64,000 nucleotides of DNA from Bacillus tianshenii (GCA_020524525.2 CP129018.1:434001-498000), one strand, 5' to 3'; shown: positions 1-9,722, counted from the first letter of the stretch. The notes: generated by a model from the letters alone, not told the origin. A program made the numbers and translations.

Positions 1-1142
1 AAGCAGACTTGTACGATGAACATGCCGACAACATTCAACGTGTCAGGTAAATGATTAATCGAAGCAGCTAGTGAGTCGATAATCGTATCCATAATGCGTC
101 CTTCTTCCATCACTACTAGAATTGCCCGTGCAAACCCGACGATAAGGGCGCCGAATGTCAGCATTTTCGCTCCATTTACGAAGGAATCAAATGTCTTGTT
201 AACTGTAAGGCCGCCGATTAAGCCAGATGCAAGCCCCATTACGAGGAATGAAGCTGTTAATTCTGTTAAGTACCATCCCCACTTAAAGACGCCATACATA
301 TTGAAGGCCAGTCCGCCGACGATAATGAGGAAGACAAAGATATGACGTTTTTGGAAGGTTGGGATATCCCCATTGCTAGCTTCTTGCTCTTCCTGACGCT
401 GCTGCATTTCAACTTCATACATCACACTGTTTTCAGGATTTTGCTTTACTTTCATCGCATAGCGAGTAACGTACCACATGGCAAAGCTTAGAATGAATAG
501 ATAAACAACGAAACGAAAGCCGATGCCTGAGAATAACGGGAGCTGTGCAATTGATTGCGCTACGCCGACGGTAAATGGATTCATCATTCCGCCGATAAAA
601 CCGCTCGCTGCGCCAAGGCTAATCATCGCTGTTCCTGTAATTGCGTCAAAGCCCATAGCCCTTGCAATCGCAATTCCAATCGGCACGAAGATAATGCTCT
701 CTTCGGCCATGCCAAATGTTGCACCACCGACAGAGAAAATAAACATTGTCGCCGGTATGAGTAACTTTTCTCGATTTTCTAAATGAATAACGGCTTTATG
801 AATGCCAGCTTCTATTGCTCCTGTCGCTCGAATAATTCCAAAAGCCCCACCGACAAGAAAGATATAAAAGATAATGGTTGCGCCATCCTTCATACCAGTC
901 GGGATGGCTTTGAAAATATCAAAGAATCCTACAGGGTTGCTTTCAACCTCTGAATAACTGTCTTGTACAACAACCGTTTTGCCTGTTGCTTCATCTTGAA
1001 TACGTTCGAATTCCCCGGCAGGTACGATATACGTTGCAAGTGCCGCAATTAAGACAATGCAAAATAAAATCGCATACGTATGAGGAATCCACCTTTTCTT
1101 TTTCTTCTCTTCGTTTTCTGCTTGTACGGCTGGTTCTGCCAT
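1..1142 (-). CDS. YfcC/DcuC-type anaerobic C4-dicarboxylate or basic amino-acid carrier, partial
   Basis: About 380 N-terminal residues are present and the gene runs off the left edge of the window. The start is the ATG whose complement lies at 1140-1142, preceded by AAAAGGAGTGAT. A short charged head (EEKKKKRWIPHTYAI) leads into many hydrophobic segments. Visible blocks such as ATYIVPAGEFER, the glycine-rich GGATFGMAEE and SGFIGGMMNPFTVGVAQS are typical of the YfcC/DcuC (C4-dicarboxylate anaerobic carrier) superfamily of inner-membrane proteins. The substrate cannot be read from sequence; relatives move dicarboxylates or arginine/ornithine-type compounds. A sigma-54 promoter sits just upstream, and the enhancer-binding activator encoded at 1352-3361 is the obvious regulator. 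Family is fairly sure; substrate unknown. Confidence 0.85.
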   Translation of the reverse strand, partial: MAEPAVQAENEEKKKKRWIPHTYAILFCIVLIAALATYIVPAGEFERIQDEATGKTVVVQDSYSEVESNPVGFFDIFKAIPTGMKDGATIIFYIFLVGGAFGIIRATGAIEAGIHKAVIHLENREKLLIPATMFIFSVGGATFGMAEESIIFVPIGIAIARAMGFDAITGTAMISLGAASGFIGGMMNPFTVGVAQSIAQLPLFSGIGFRFVVYLFILSFAMWYVTRYAMKVKQNPENSVMYEVEMQQRQEEQEASNGDIPTFQKRHIFVFLIIVGGLAFNMYGVFKWGWYLTELTASFLVMGLASGLIGGLTVNKTFDSFVNGAKMLTFGALIVGFARAILVVMEEGRIMDTIIDSLAASINHLPDTLNVVGMFIVQVC

Positions 1143-1176
1143 ACGATCACTCCTTTTTAGCTGTTTGTTTTTAATA

Positions 1177-1194
1177 TTGCAAAAATAATGCCAA
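1177..1194 (-). promoter_or_regulatory. Sigma-54 (-24/-12) promoter of the YfcC-type carrier gene
   Basis: On the minus strand the sequence reads TTGGCATTATTTTTGCAA. The GG and GC dinucleotides are exactly 11 bases apart, as required for -24/-12 RpoN promoters (consensus TGGCAC-N5-TTGCA, one mismatch). It lies about 35 bases upstream of the carrier start codon and beside a sigma-54 activator gene, which makes a chance match unlikely. Confidence 0.85.
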
Positions 1195-1301
1195 CATTTC
1201 TGAAAATAAGGAATATTGAAGAATTGAGATGGGAAAACGCGCTAATATAGGGCTTTATGAGGAGGGGATTTTTTTGTTCGGTCATTATTTTAATAGAAAT
1301 G

Positions 1302-1345
1302 AATAGGTGCATATTAGGTTATTCAGAACCTAATATACACCTATT
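1302..1345 (-). terminator. 19-bp inverted repeat: terminator of the activator gene or activator binding site
   Basis: Arms 1302-1320 and 1327-1345 pair over 19 positions with one G-U-type mismatch and a 6-base loop. It lies between the stop of the sigma-54 activator gene and the -24/-12 promoter of the carrier, about 110-150 bases upstream of that promoter. No good T-run follows on the minus strand, so besides termination it could be the upstream activating sequence that the activator binds. Both readings are inference. Confidence 0.5.
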
Positions 1346-1351
1346 AACAAC

Positions 1352-3361
1352 CTAATTATCAATGATATGAATTCCTTTTTCTGTAAGGGTTGTGCCTTGT
1401 CGGGTCGTACCGCTTCTTATATAGCCTTGTGCTTCGAGCTTCTTAAAGCGTGTACGTAGACTTGCTTCTGTTAAGCCTAATGCTTTTACTTCAGGTTGAC
1501 GCGCTAGCTTATAACGTCCAACTCGCTTATTTTCTAGTGAAGCGTGGTAGAGAATCTGTAGCAGCTGTAATTCCTCCTGTGTTAAATCATGCGTGTCATT
1601 ATCGTAAGTTGATTTCAAATTCTCGGGTAAATCATCGATCGAAATCGTTTCATCCTCTGCCATTACAAGCGCGTAATCCAATACATTTTGCAATTCACGA
1701 ATGTTTCCCGGCCAATGATAGGTAAAGAAAAGTTCTGTCACTTCTTCACTTATTTTCTTTCGTTCAGTGAAGCTTGCAAGATAGGAAGCAATGAGGAACG
1801 GGATATCCTGTCTTCGTTTTTGAAGGGAAGGGACATGAAGCGGCAGAACATTCAGCCGGTAATAGAGGTCTTCACGAAAAGAGCCTCTTTGAACCATCTC
1901 TTCTAAATGTTTGTTCGTTGCTGAAATAATACGGCACGAAACAGATAAGACCGTTGTTCCACCGACGCGGATCACTTCTTTTTCTTGAAGGACACGCAGA
2001 AGCTTGACTTGAATCGCCGGAGAGATATCGCCAATTTCGTCTAAGAAAATCGTACCGCCGTCTGCTTGCTCGAACATCCCTGGTTTGCCGCCTTTTTTTG
2101 CTCCTGTAAAGGCACCTTCCTCATAGCCGAATAGCTCACTTTCAAGCAGGTTATCTGGCAATGAGGCACAATTAATGGCTACAAATGGTCCGTTCGCGCG
2201 TTCTGAAGAATGATGAATAGCGTGAGCAAACAATTCTTTTCCTGTGCCATTTTCCCCGTGAATTAAAATATTGCGATTGCTGCGTGCCATCTTTTCAGCT
2301 TTTCTTTTTGTTTCTAAGAGGATGGGGGACGTGCCGATAATATCGGAATAGGTGTATTTAGCTGTATGACCCCTTGCTGTGAATTCCTTTCGAAGCTTCT
2401 TTTCAAGCCGTTGAATATGCGTGACGTCTTTCAGCATACATACAAAGCCGAGGTGCCGCTGATTGTGAATGATTTGCTGGTTATTTAAAATAAATGATTG
2501 CTGCTTAATGCGGACGACAGCATCGTTTTCTTCACTTTCCTTTGTAAGAAACGGCTCGATTTTCTCGTAATTTGTTAACACTTTGTATGATTTTTCAACA
2601 GCTGACGACGGCGTAACGTCAAATAAGGTTCCAGCTGATTCATTCATGAAGGTGAGAATACCATCTTCATTGCAGGCAATAATCGGGTCTTGAACGGCTT
2701 GGAAGGTAGAATCCAACTGATGGTGAAGCTGTTCAATTGTAATGTACGAATCACCTAAATCCTTGCCAAGCTCCATCATTTCAGAAATGAAATTTGAGAA
2801 AAACACTTTTTCCCGTTCAAAAGGAATCCTAAGCTGCCGTCCGACATGGATTAAATCATGCAGGTGAATATTTCGGATACCAATATCAACAAGCTCAACC
2901 CCAGGTGGAGGGGAGATATCAGGAGCACCTGAAGTAATCGCGTAATGGACGTCTTCTGTTGGCTCAGAGCACCCGGGGTAATACGGAATAAATGTCAGAT
3001 GATTAATTTTTTCATCATGAAGACTGCTAATCGTATCACGGCACGTTCCTGCTAAATTATTAATCACAAGCACATTTGTCCCATTTGGAATTTGCATAAG
3101 TCCCTTTAGCTTCTTCGGCTGAAAGAGACGGCGAAGTACCGTAATTGGAACGCCTTCTGGAGCGTATTTCACGACTTCATCATAAATATCAGGTGCATAA
3201 CTTGTTGTAAATAAGTGAACAACATGATCAAGAGGCTTCAGCTGGTCGTGAAGTGAATAGCCAATCACCTCATATTCTGGTTCGAAATATTGCTTCAATT
3301 GACTATAGAGAGTGGAAAAGACGTCTTTTCCTTGTGTAATTAAGCCGATTTTTTGTTTCAT
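1352..3361 (-). CDS. Sigma-54-dependent transcriptional activator with PAS domain
   Basis: A 669-residue enhancer-binding protein. The N-terminal ~210 residues look like a ligand-sensing region of the kind found in PrpR-like activators. A PAS domain follows at about 220-330 (DPIIACNEDGILTFMNESAG). The AAA+ domain at about 345-570 carries Walker A GENGTGKE, the sigma-54 contact loop GAFTGA and Walker B GGTIFLDEIGD. The C-terminus (SLRTRFKKLEAQGYIRSG) looks like a winged-helix DNA-binding region rather than the usual Fis-type helix-turn-helix. It activates RpoN holoenzyme by ATP hydrolysis from an upstream site. It stands directly upstream of, and in the same direction as, the carrier gene with the -24/-12 promoter, which is its likely target. 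The inducing ligand is unknown. Confidence 0.93.
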   Translation of the reverse strand: MKQKIGLITQGKDVFSTLYSQLKQYFEPEYEVIGYSLHDQLKPLDHVVHLFTTSYAPDIYDEVVKYAPEGVPITVLRRLFQPKKLKGLMQIPNGTNVLVINNLAGTCRDTISSLHDEKINHLTFIPYYPGCSEPTEDVHYAITSGAPDISPPPGVELVDIGIRNIHLHDLIHVGRQLRIPFEREKVFFSNFISEMMELGKDLGDSYITIEQLHHQLDSTFQAVQDPIIACNEDGILTFMNESAGTLFDVTPSSAVEKSYKVLTNYEKIEPFLTKESEENDAVVRIKQQSFILNNQQIIHNQRHLGFVCMLKDVTHIQRLEKKLRKEFTARGHTAKYTYSDIIGTSPILLETKRKAEKMARSNRNILIHGENGTGKELFAHAIHHSSERANGPFVAINCASLPDNLLESELFGYEEGAFTGAKKGGKPGMFEQADGGTIFLDEIGDISPAIQVKLLRVLQEKEVIRVGGTTVLSVSCRIISATNKHLEEMVQRGSFREDLYYRLNVLPLHVPSLQKRRQDIPFLIASYLASFTERKKISEEVTELFFTYHWPGNIRELQNVLDYALVMAEDETISIDDLPENLKSTYDNDTHDLTQEELQLLQILYHASLENKRVGRYKLARQPEVKALGLTEASLRTRFKKLEAQGYIRSGTTRQGTTLTEKGIHIIDN

Positions 3362-3462
3362 ACATCCACCTCAAACGTTTTTTGTTAGTTTAACACAATC
3401 ATTTTGACCCTTTCACTCGAGTATGAAAGAATGAAAATAATGATGTAGCGAGGAGGAGAATG

Positions 3463-3747
3463 ATGAAGTTAATTGCCTCACAGCCGTATGTGTACACAAC
3501 GCGTGTGATTGAATATAACGAACAGCATGTGACGGAGCGAGAAGAGATGATTGATTTATATGAGGAGAAGCTTACAACGCCTCTGCAGCAATTTCATTTG
3601 AAGGAAGTGTTTGATATGTCACACAGGATCATTTCCGCTGAGTACGGCTTTCTTTATTTGCATACGTGCAAAGGGGTCTTTTCTTTTAACGTCACGACGA
3701 GCCCGCAAGCATTTATCCAAGCGTATAAGCAGCTGAAATCAAATTAA
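3463..3747 (+). CDS. Small hypothetical protein, 94 residues
   Basis: Soluble protein with no signal peptide or membrane segment and no family I recognise. AGGAGG at 3451-3456 precedes two adjacent ATGs (3460 and 3463); the second has the better spacing of 6 bases and is preferred. The gene is divergent from the sigma-54 activator and convergent with the YczE-like gene, sharing a bidirectional terminator with it. The strong ribosome-binding site and bounded context support a real gene. Confidence 0.65.
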   Translation: MKLIASQPYVYTTRVIEYNEQHVTEREEMIDLYEEKLTTPLQQFHLKEVFDMSHRIISAEYGFLYLHTCKGVFSFNVTTSPQAFIQAYKQLKSN

Positions 3748-3788
3748 AACGCATGAAAAGGGAGCGGAACCCTCTTCATGCGTTTTAT
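3746..3788. terminator. Bidirectional intrinsic terminator
   Basis: Perfect outer stem AAAACGCATGAA / TTCATGCGTTTT with an inner GGG/CCC pairing, flanked by A-rich and T-rich sides. It lies between two convergent genes and can serve both. Confidence 0.85.
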
Positions 3789-4435
3789 TAGTTTTTTTCA
3801 AAGGAAATGTGTTCTTTCACAGTTGTTTTATTAATGAAGAAATGCAGTAACTTTTGACATTGCGGCATGGAAATCGAAATGATTTTACCGAGCATAAATG
3901 CAATTATGATCGTTCCGATACCAACTGGACCGCCAAGCATCCAGCCGAGCAGAAAGACGAGAATTTCGATGCCGTTTCGCACCCATGTTACCTTCCAGCC
4001 TGTTGCTTCAACGATAAGAAGCATCACACCGTCACGAGGGCCCGCGCCTAAGTCAGCTGATACATATAATCCAATTCCATATCCCAATATAATAACCCCG
4101 GAAATAAAAGCAATAACTTGAACGAGGAGTGTTTCCGGATTTGGAAGAAGGAAATTGAATAAGTCAATACATAGCCCAAGCAGCAGCATGTTCAATATAG
4201 CCCCGATTTTAGGCAGTGATTTTGTGGCAAATGATGTGATCGCAAGTAATATAAAGCCCATAATAATTGACCATGAGCCAATTGTTAGGCCGAACTGTAG
4301 AAATAAGCCATAATGAAAGACATCCCATGGGCCGATCCCAAGTGCCTTTCCTTTAATGGTTAACGCAATGCCAAGTCCTAATACGAGAAGCCCGATAAGA
4401 AAGAAGCTCCAGCGCCATAATAATTCTCGATTCAT
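3788..4435 (-). CDS. YczE/YitT-type integral membrane protein
   Basis: About 215 residues with five or six hydrophobic segments. Features such as ALGIGPWDVFHYG and the second-half repeat LGAGPRDGVMLL are characteristic of the YczE/YitT-type membrane family in Bacilli, in which the halves carry related G-P-W/R-D motifs. Biochemical function of the family is not known. The preferred start is ATG at 4435, because GAGG lies 9 bases upstream; a GTG three codons earlier directly abuts that site. Transcribed alone, ending in the shared terminator. Confidence 0.8.
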   Translation of the reverse strand: MNRELLWRWSFFLIGLLVLGLGIALTIKGKALGIGPWDVFHYGLFLQFGLTIGSWSIIMGFILLAITSFATKSLPKIGAILNMLLLGLCIDLFNFLLPNPETLLVQVIAFISGVIILGYGIGLYVSADLGAGPRDGVMLLIVEATGWKVTWVRNGIEILVFLLGWMLGGPVGIGTIIIAFMLGKIISISMPQCQKLLHFFINKTTVKEHISFEKN

Positions 4436-4681
4436 CACTAACACCCTCTAAATTGTAAATCTTTAGCCTAGAATACTATATCACAGCTATTCTGCTATAT
4501 AAACCAATCGTGTTAGTAGGGTTTGAGGGAGTATGAAAAGGCGCTACTTCACATAATTGTTGGAACGATTATCGTGTAACTGTAGATATATGGGTAAGAT
4601 TTCTCTAGAATAGAAGAGATAGATAGAGAAAACGAATAGATAAATGTTTCTTTGATATAGCTTTGAAATGGAGTGAAGAGA

Positions 4682-6082
4682 GTGAAATCAGTTGTTGTTA
4701 TCGGTGGAGGCATTACGGGATTAACCGCAATGCACGAGCTGCAAAGAATAAAGAGAGAACAGAATCTCGACTTAGAATTAACTCTTGTCGAGCAAAATAA
4801 GAACTTAGGTGGAAAAATCGCCACAGCGCACCGCGGGGATTTTATTATCGAAACAGGAGCGGACTCGATGGTAGCGCGCCATGAGAGTGTGCACCGCCTT
4901 ATTGAACAGTTGGAATTAGAGGAAGAGGTTGTGTATAACGCGACAGGGATTTCCTATATCTACACGAACAACGAGCTGCATCCTATTCCTGAGGACACTG
5001 TGTTTGGTATCCCGACAAGTGTTGAATCACTAAACAGCAGTACATTAGTTTCTGAAGAAGGTAAGAAGGCTGCCTTGAAGGATTTTGAAACAACAAACGA
5101 AAGCTTTACTAGCGATAGCTCAGTCGGCTCATTCCTAGAAGCATTTCTCGGAAAAGAATTAGTCGAAAAACAGGTTGCACCCGTTCTATCAGGTGTGTAT
5201 TCAGGCGGATTGGATAAGCTCACAATCGCGTCCACACTTCCGTATTTACTAGAGTACAAAAATCAGTACGGAAGCATTATCAAAGGCTTATCCGAAAACA
5301 AAGAAAAGTTTAAAGCAGGAGCTAATAAGAAGTTCCTTTCATTCGAAAATGGACTTTCCACAATTATAAACAAGCTTGAAGATAAATTAACAGAGGCGTC
5401 TATTTTTAAAGGAACACAAACAACGAATGTTACGAAAAAAGCTGACAAGTACGAAATTTCGTTCGCCGACCATGACCCAATTGAAGCTGATTATGTCGTA
5501 CTTGCTGTGCCGCACGACGTTGCGCAAACCTTATTAACAAATGATGAATTAGACAATGACTTTAACAAGCTGTCCAATTCATCGATTATCACGCTCTACC
5601 TTGGCTTTGACCTTCCAGATGAGCAGCTTCCTGCTGATGGTACAGGCTTTATCGTTTCTGAAAACAGTGACGTGACATGCAACGCCTGTACGTGGACAAG
5701 CCGAAAATGGGCGCATACATCTAGTAAACGAAAATTACTCGTTCGTCTTTTCTACAAAAACTCAAACCCAGCGTATGAAGAGTTAGTGGCAATGAATGAA
5801 GAGGAACTCACACAAGTTGCTTTAAAAGATATCGAAAAAAGCCTTGGCATTAAAGAGCATGCCCCAGAAGTAGTGGAAGTTACACCATGGACAAACTTAA
5901 TGCCAAATTATCACCTCGAACACGGACAAGCCGTTCATGCTTTGAATGATAAGCTTGTTGAATTGTATCCAGATGTCATTCTAGCCGGTGCCTCTTATTA
6001 CGGTGTGGGGATTGGCGCATGCATTGAAAACGGAACAGATACAGCAGAATTGATTGCGAAGAAAATGGCAGAGAGAGAATAA
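4682..6082 (+). CDS. hemY: Coproporphyrinogen III / protoporphyrinogen IX oxidase, HemY (CgoX) type
   Basis: A FAD-dependent oxidase of about 466 residues, the usual size. The N-terminal Rossmann dinucleotide-binding motif VVIGGGITGLTA is followed by the E of LTLVEQNKNLGGK that contacts FAD ribose, and the C-terminal flavin motif VILAGASYYGVGIGACIENG closes the fold. In Firmicutes this enzyme oxidises coproporphyrinogen III to coproporphyrin III in haem synthesis at the cytoplasmic membrane face. GTG at 4682 is chosen because GGAG lies 8 bases upstream; a GTG at 4673 has a poor site. It stands alone here, without hemE or hemH, which usually precede hemY in Bacillus, so either the operon is split or this is an extra copy. 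Confidence 0.92.
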   Translation: MKSVVVIGGGITGLTAMHELQRIKREQNLDLELTLVEQNKNLGGKIATAHRGDFIIETGADSMVARHESVHRLIEQLELEEEVVYNATGISYIYTNNELHPIPEDTVFGIPTSVESLNSSTLVSEEGKKAALKDFETTNESFTSDSSVGSFLEAFLGKELVEKQVAPVLSGVYSGGLDKLTIASTLPYLLEYKNQYGSIIKGLSENKEKFKAGANKKFLSFENGLSTIINKLEDKLTEASIFKGTQTTNVTKKADKYEISFADHDPIEADYVVLAVPHDVAQTLLTNDELDNDFNKLSNSSIITLYLGFDLPDEQLPADGTGFIVSENSDVTCNACTWTSRKWAHTSSKRKLLVRLFYKNSNPAYEELVAMNEEELTQVALKDIEKSLGIKEHAPEVVEVTPWTNLMPNYHLEHGQAVHALNDKLVELYPDVILAGASYYGVGIGACIENGTDTAELIAKKMAERE

Positions 6083-6087
6083 GGGAG

Positions 6088-6120
6088 AAGCTGGACAGAA
6101 TGATCTGTTCAGCTTTTTTT
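6088..6120 (+). terminator. Intrinsic terminator after hemY
   Basis: Stem AAGCTGGACAG / CTGTTCAGCTT with a 6-base loop and a run of eight T. Confidence 0.88.
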
Positions 6121-6183
6121 GGTGTTGAAACATTTACCATTATTCATTCGTTATATTAGTAAAAGAAATGAAGGAGAGTTCGG

Positions 6184-6972
6184 ATGGAAGCTGTCGTTGT
6201 TGCATTTGTTTTGTACATCATGTTGATCGATTATTTGTGTAGCAAATGGTTGATTGGTGATAAGAAGGTACAGCTCACTGAAACGAAGGGTGAATTGATT
6301 TTTCGTTGGGGAGTCGGCATATTGGTAGCTTTCGGGGCTAGTACGGCGGTATTAATAGCTACTGTTCCCAATTTCATTAACTTTCGCACGTTTGTATGGA
6401 TAGCGGCGAGCTACTTAATCGTAAGCTATAGCTTTCGGGCATGGTTAGAGTGGAGGTATGTAAAGAAAACAAAGCAGTATGTGGTCTCACTTGTTGTCAT
6501 GGCTTTCGGGGTGCTCTCTATTATTGGCATGTCTTATATCAATGAACAGATGGCATACACGTCATTTTCCGAAGTGGTAGATGAAAAGTTAAATGAAGAT
6601 ACGACGATCGAATGGGTGACGATTCATATAAATGACCTGTCAGGCAGGTTTCCAGAAAGGGAAGCAGGGACAACTATTAAGGACCGAGAAACGATTGAGC
6701 GTCTTATCGAAGACTTTTCAAATATGGAGTTGAAAAAGGAAGAGCAGGGTCGAGAAGAGCAAAAATATCGTGTGGGAATTGTAGTAAGAAATCAAGTTGA
6801 TGAAGACCACTACTCAACCGAAATGATTCATTTGCTAGTAGATGAAAATAAACTAAGGATTCCAAAACTAGATTCCGGTCGTTTTGAAATTATTAGTGAG
6901 ACAAACCATTTGAAAACAATTGAAGCCCTTATTGAAAGTAAAGAAGTTGAGTGGGAAAGGGGTGCGAACTAA
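6184..6972 (+). CDS. Membrane protein with C-terminal soluble domain (DUF4181-like N-terminus)
   Basis: 262 residues. Four hydrophobic segments occupy the first ~125 residues, followed by a charged extracytoplasmic or cytoplasmic domain of about 135 residues. The head (LYIMLIDYLCSKWLIGDKK) is reminiscent of the DUF4181 group of small Bacillus membrane proteins, but this is a weak impression. AAGGAGAG precedes the ATG. No partner gene suggests a role. Single transcription unit between the hemY terminator and selO. Confidence 0.7.
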   Translation: MEAVVVAFVLYIMLIDYLCSKWLIGDKKVQLTETKGELIFRWGVGILVAFGASTAVLIATVPNFINFRTFVWIAASYLIVSYSFRAWLEWRYVKKTKQYVVSLVVMAFGVLSIIGMSYINEQMAYTSFSEVVDEKLNEDTTIEWVTIHINDLSGRFPEREAGTTIKDRETIERLIEDFSNMELKKEEQGREEQKYRVGIVVRNQVDEDHYSTEMIHLLVDENKLRIPKLDSGRFEIISETNHLKTIEALIESKEVEWERGAN

Positions 6973-7071
6973 GGCAGCGCGTATGCTCTTCCGATTCGCA
7001 CATTTGCATTCCACATCTGAGAGTGCCTATAATTTGAGGAAAAGGAAGACAAACGTAGGGAAGGTGACAGA

Positions 7072-8541
7072 ATGACGAATAACCAAGAAACTCCAACAGC
7101 AGGATGGAACTTCGATAACAGCTATGCTCGTTTGCCGGAAGCCTTTTTTACAAGCCAGAAGCCGGTTCCTGTCCGTTCTCCAGAGCTCATCATCTTTAAT
7201 GAACAGTTGGCAGAATCACTCGGGTTACATGCGGAGGTGCTTGAAAGCGAAGAGGGGACAGCGGTTTTTGCAGGAAACAATGTTCCAGAAGGAGCTTCAC
7301 CTCTTGCTCAAGCTTATGCAGGACATCAATTTGGTCACATTAACATGTTAGGTGATGGACGTGCTGTGCTCCTAGGTGAACAGATTACGCCACAGGGTGA
7401 TCGATTTGATATTCAATTAAAGGGTTCAGGCAGAACGCCTTACTCCCGCGGAGGCGATGGGCGAGCGGGACTTGGGCCAATGCTGCGAGAATACATCATA
7501 AGTGAAGGCATGCATGGTCTTGGCATTCCGACAACCCGCAGCCTGGCAGTGGTGACAACAGGTGAATCGATTATCCGCGAAACGAGACAGCGTGGTGCAA
7601 TTCTGACACGGGTAGCGAGTAGTCATCTTCGAGTCGGGACATTTGAATACATAGCAGGAAAGCAGAATGTCGATGAGCTTCGTGCGCTCGCAGATTATGC
7701 AATTGAACGTCACTACCCAGAGATTAAGGAGGCTGACAATCGTTATCTTTCCTTGCTTCAGGAAGTGATGAAGCGTCAGGCTGCACTTCTTGCACAGTGG
7801 CAGTTGATTGGTTTTATCCACGGCGTTATGAACACCGACAACATGGCCATTGCAGGAGAAACCATTGATTACGGACCTTGTGCATTTATGGACACATACG
7901 ACCCGAAGACGGTATTCAGCTCCATTGATGTTCAAGGCCGCTATGCTTATAGCAATCAACCGCCTATTGCTGGTTGGAATCTCGCACGCTTTGCGGAAAC
8001 ACTTTTGCCGCTGATTCATGATGAACAAGAGCAGGCTGTAGAAATCGCTCAAGACGAGCTGACAAAATTCCCTGACCTGTATCGAGCAAATTGGCTTGCA
8101 GGAATGAGAGCAAAGCTTGGTATCTTTAATGAAGAGGATGACGATCAATCATTGATTGAGGAGCTTCTCACGCTTATGCAAAAGAATCAAGCTGACTTTA
8201 CAAATACGTTCCGCGCTTTGACGTTAGAGAAGAAAGAAAATTGGTTTGATACAACGGAATTTAAGAAATGGCATGAACGCTGGTTGAACAGACTAGATAG
8301 ACAGCAAGAATCAAAAGAACAATCACACGAACTAATGAAGCAGAATAACCCAGCGATCATCCCGCGGAACTACCGGGTAGAAGAAGCACTCCAAGCTGCA
8401 GTTGAACGAAGTGATTACAGTGTGATGGAGCGGTTGTTGAAAGCTCTCCAAAACCCTTATGCATATTCGGCGGAACAGGAGGAATATGCGAAGCTTCCAC
8501 CTGAAACGGATAGACCGTATCGTACGTATTGTGGAACGTGA
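7072..8541 (+). CDS. selO: Protein adenylyltransferase SelO (YdiU family)
   Basis: 489 residues, full length for the family. SelO is a pseudokinase-fold enzyme that transfers AMP from ATP to serine, threonine or tyrosine of target proteins and is linked to redox stress. The glycine-rich block [20 protein letters not shown], the conserved [20 protein letters not shown] and the metal-binding [19 protein letters not shown] are all intact. The C-terminus ends YCGT; the Cys occupies the position of selenocysteine in animal SelO and probably forms the regulatory disulfide. GAAGGTGACAG precedes the ATG. Monocistronic with a strong terminator. Confidence 0.95.
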   Translation: MTNNQETPTAGWNFDNSYARLPEAFFTSQKPVPVRSPELIIFNEQLAESLGLHAEVLESEEGTAVFAGNNVPEGASPLAQAYAGHQFGHINMLGDGRAVLLGEQITPQGDRFDIQLKGSGRTPYSRGGDGRAGLGPMLREYIISEGMHGLGIPTTRSLAVVTTGESIIRETRQRGAILTRVASSHLRVGTFEYIAGKQNVDELRALADYAIERHYPEIKEADNRYLSLLQEVMKRQAALLAQWQLIGFIHGVMNTDNMAIAGETIDYGPCAFMDTYDPKTVFSSIDVQGRYAYSNQPPIAGWNLARFAETLLPLIHDEQEQAVEIAQDELTKFPDLYRANWLAGMRAKLGIFNEEDDDQSLIEELLTLMQKNQADFTNTFRALTLEKKENWFDTTEFKKWHERWLNRLDRQQESKEQSHELMKQNNPAIIPRNYRVEEALQAAVERSDYSVMERLLKALQNPYAYSAEQEEYAKLPPETDRPYRTYCGT

Positions 8542-8576
8542 TTAGGAACAAAAACAAATATAGTGAGCTATAACTT

Positions 8577-8627
8577 AAGGTCAAGCTTCTTTGGTTTTTA
8601 GTAAACCGAGGAAGCTTGACCTTTTTA
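8577..8627 (+). terminator. Intrinsic terminator after selO
   Basis: Long stem AAGGTCAAGCTTC / GAAGCTTGACCTT with a T-run. Confidence 0.88.
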
Positions 8628-8767
8628 ATGGGGCAAGTATGAAGGAGGGAAAGATTGCAGAAGGAAGGAAATAAAAATAGTTCATTATGTTACAATAAAA
8701 GGAAGTTAAATTGAAATATTTTCTAAAGTAAAGTGTGTTTATTCGATTCCGAAAGAGAGGAGATACA

Positions 8768-9181
8768 ATGAAACGGTTTTTGCTTTATTTTAGTTGGACA
8801 ATCGTTGTTGGGGTTGTTCTTTATTTTGGAATACGGATTCAAGCTGAGTTGAAGGAGCAATTCAAGACGACGTTTGAGATAATGCCAGCGCTTATTTTTT
8901 CAACAGTATATCCAATTATAGTAGGGATGCTGATGGGAACGATGAAGCTTATCCAAGACATACGAGCGGCGAAGAGCTGGTCAATTGATTGGATGAAAAT
9001 AGTGGCGATTGGCCTGCCGTCACTGTATGTAACGTTTATTCCGCTTCTTTATTTTACAATTCCCTACAGCAAATATTTGTTATTTGCTACGGAAATTATC
9101 AATTTAGGTGGGGGCTCATTACTTTCGACCATTTCCGGGATTGTGTTCGGATATGTGTTCATTGATAGTTTGAAAGAATAA
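8768..9181 (+). CDS. Small integral membrane protein, 137 residues
   Basis: Four hydrophobic segments and little else; no family recognised. ATG at 8768 follows AGAGGAG with good spacing and begins MKRFLLYFSW; an in-frame GTG upstream at 8735 has no site. First of a run of small membrane and lipoprotein genes to 12.7 kb on the same strand, with a 19-base gap to the next, which suggests co-expression. Confidence 0.7.
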   Translation: MKRFLLYFSWTIVVGVVLYFGIRIQAELKEQFKTTFEIMPALIFSTVYPIIVGMLMGTMKLIQDIRAAKSWSIDWMKIVAIGLPSLYVTFIPLLYFTIPYSKYLLFATEIINLGGGSLLSTISGIVFGYVFIDSLKE

Positions 9182-9200
9182 AGCAGGAGGGTCGGGGGCC

Positions 9201-9722
9201 ATGCATTTTGAAAATCAAGTCGCCAAAATTTTATTTGTAATCGGTTGTTCAACGATTGGGTTGGGAGTCATTTCTGGATTTTCATTCGGATATGAAAACA
9301 CAGGTTATCGAACGGAAATGGAGTGGTCAGTGTTTCTTAGTTGGTTTGCTGCCGGCTTTATTTCTGGCATGTTATTTATCGGCTTTGCAGAAGTCATTCA
9401 CCTTTTACATACCATTAATAAGAAAATGAACGGAGCAAAGGTACATGAAGAAGTCGCACAGAAAGATGAAGATGATGAAGAGGAAGAGACTCATAAAGTG
9501 AACTGGGTTGTCTCGGCAGTCGATAAAGAAAAAATCACGGAACTGTACCGAACCGAAAATGTCCAAGAGATAATTCCGACACCATTTGAAGACTATTGTA
9601 TCGTAAAGCTAAGAAATGAAGCAGATTATAAGATTGTGGATGTTGGTGGATTTTCAGCGATTGAAACGAAAGAAAGAACGGTAAATGAGAAGGTGAAAGA
9701 GTGGTATGACAAGGTGCGATAG
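9201..9722 (+). CDS. Two-TM membrane protein with acidic cytoplasmic domain
   Basis: 173 residues. Two hydrophobic segments lie in the first ~75 residues, then a linker rich in Asp/Glu (KDEDDEEEE at about 93-101), then a compact soluble domain of ~75 residues. No known family recognised. AGGAGGG lies upstream of the ATG and the gene follows the preceding small membrane gene closely, so the two are probably co-transcribed. Confidence 0.68.
   Translation: MHFENQVAKILFVIGCSTIGLGVISGFSFGYENTGYRTEMEWSVFLSWFAAGFISGMLFIGFAEVIHLLHTINKKMNGAKVHEEVAQKDEDDEEEETHKVNWVVSAVDKEKITELYRTENVQEIIPTPFEDYCIVKLRNEADYKIVDVGGFSAIETKERTVNEKVKEWYDKVR

Noticed and set aside
7426-8148. 240-codon open frame on the minus strand inside selO
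   Set aside because: Opposite-strand shadow of a highly conserved SelO gene; the product is Cys/His-rich low-sense sequence with no ribosome-binding site.
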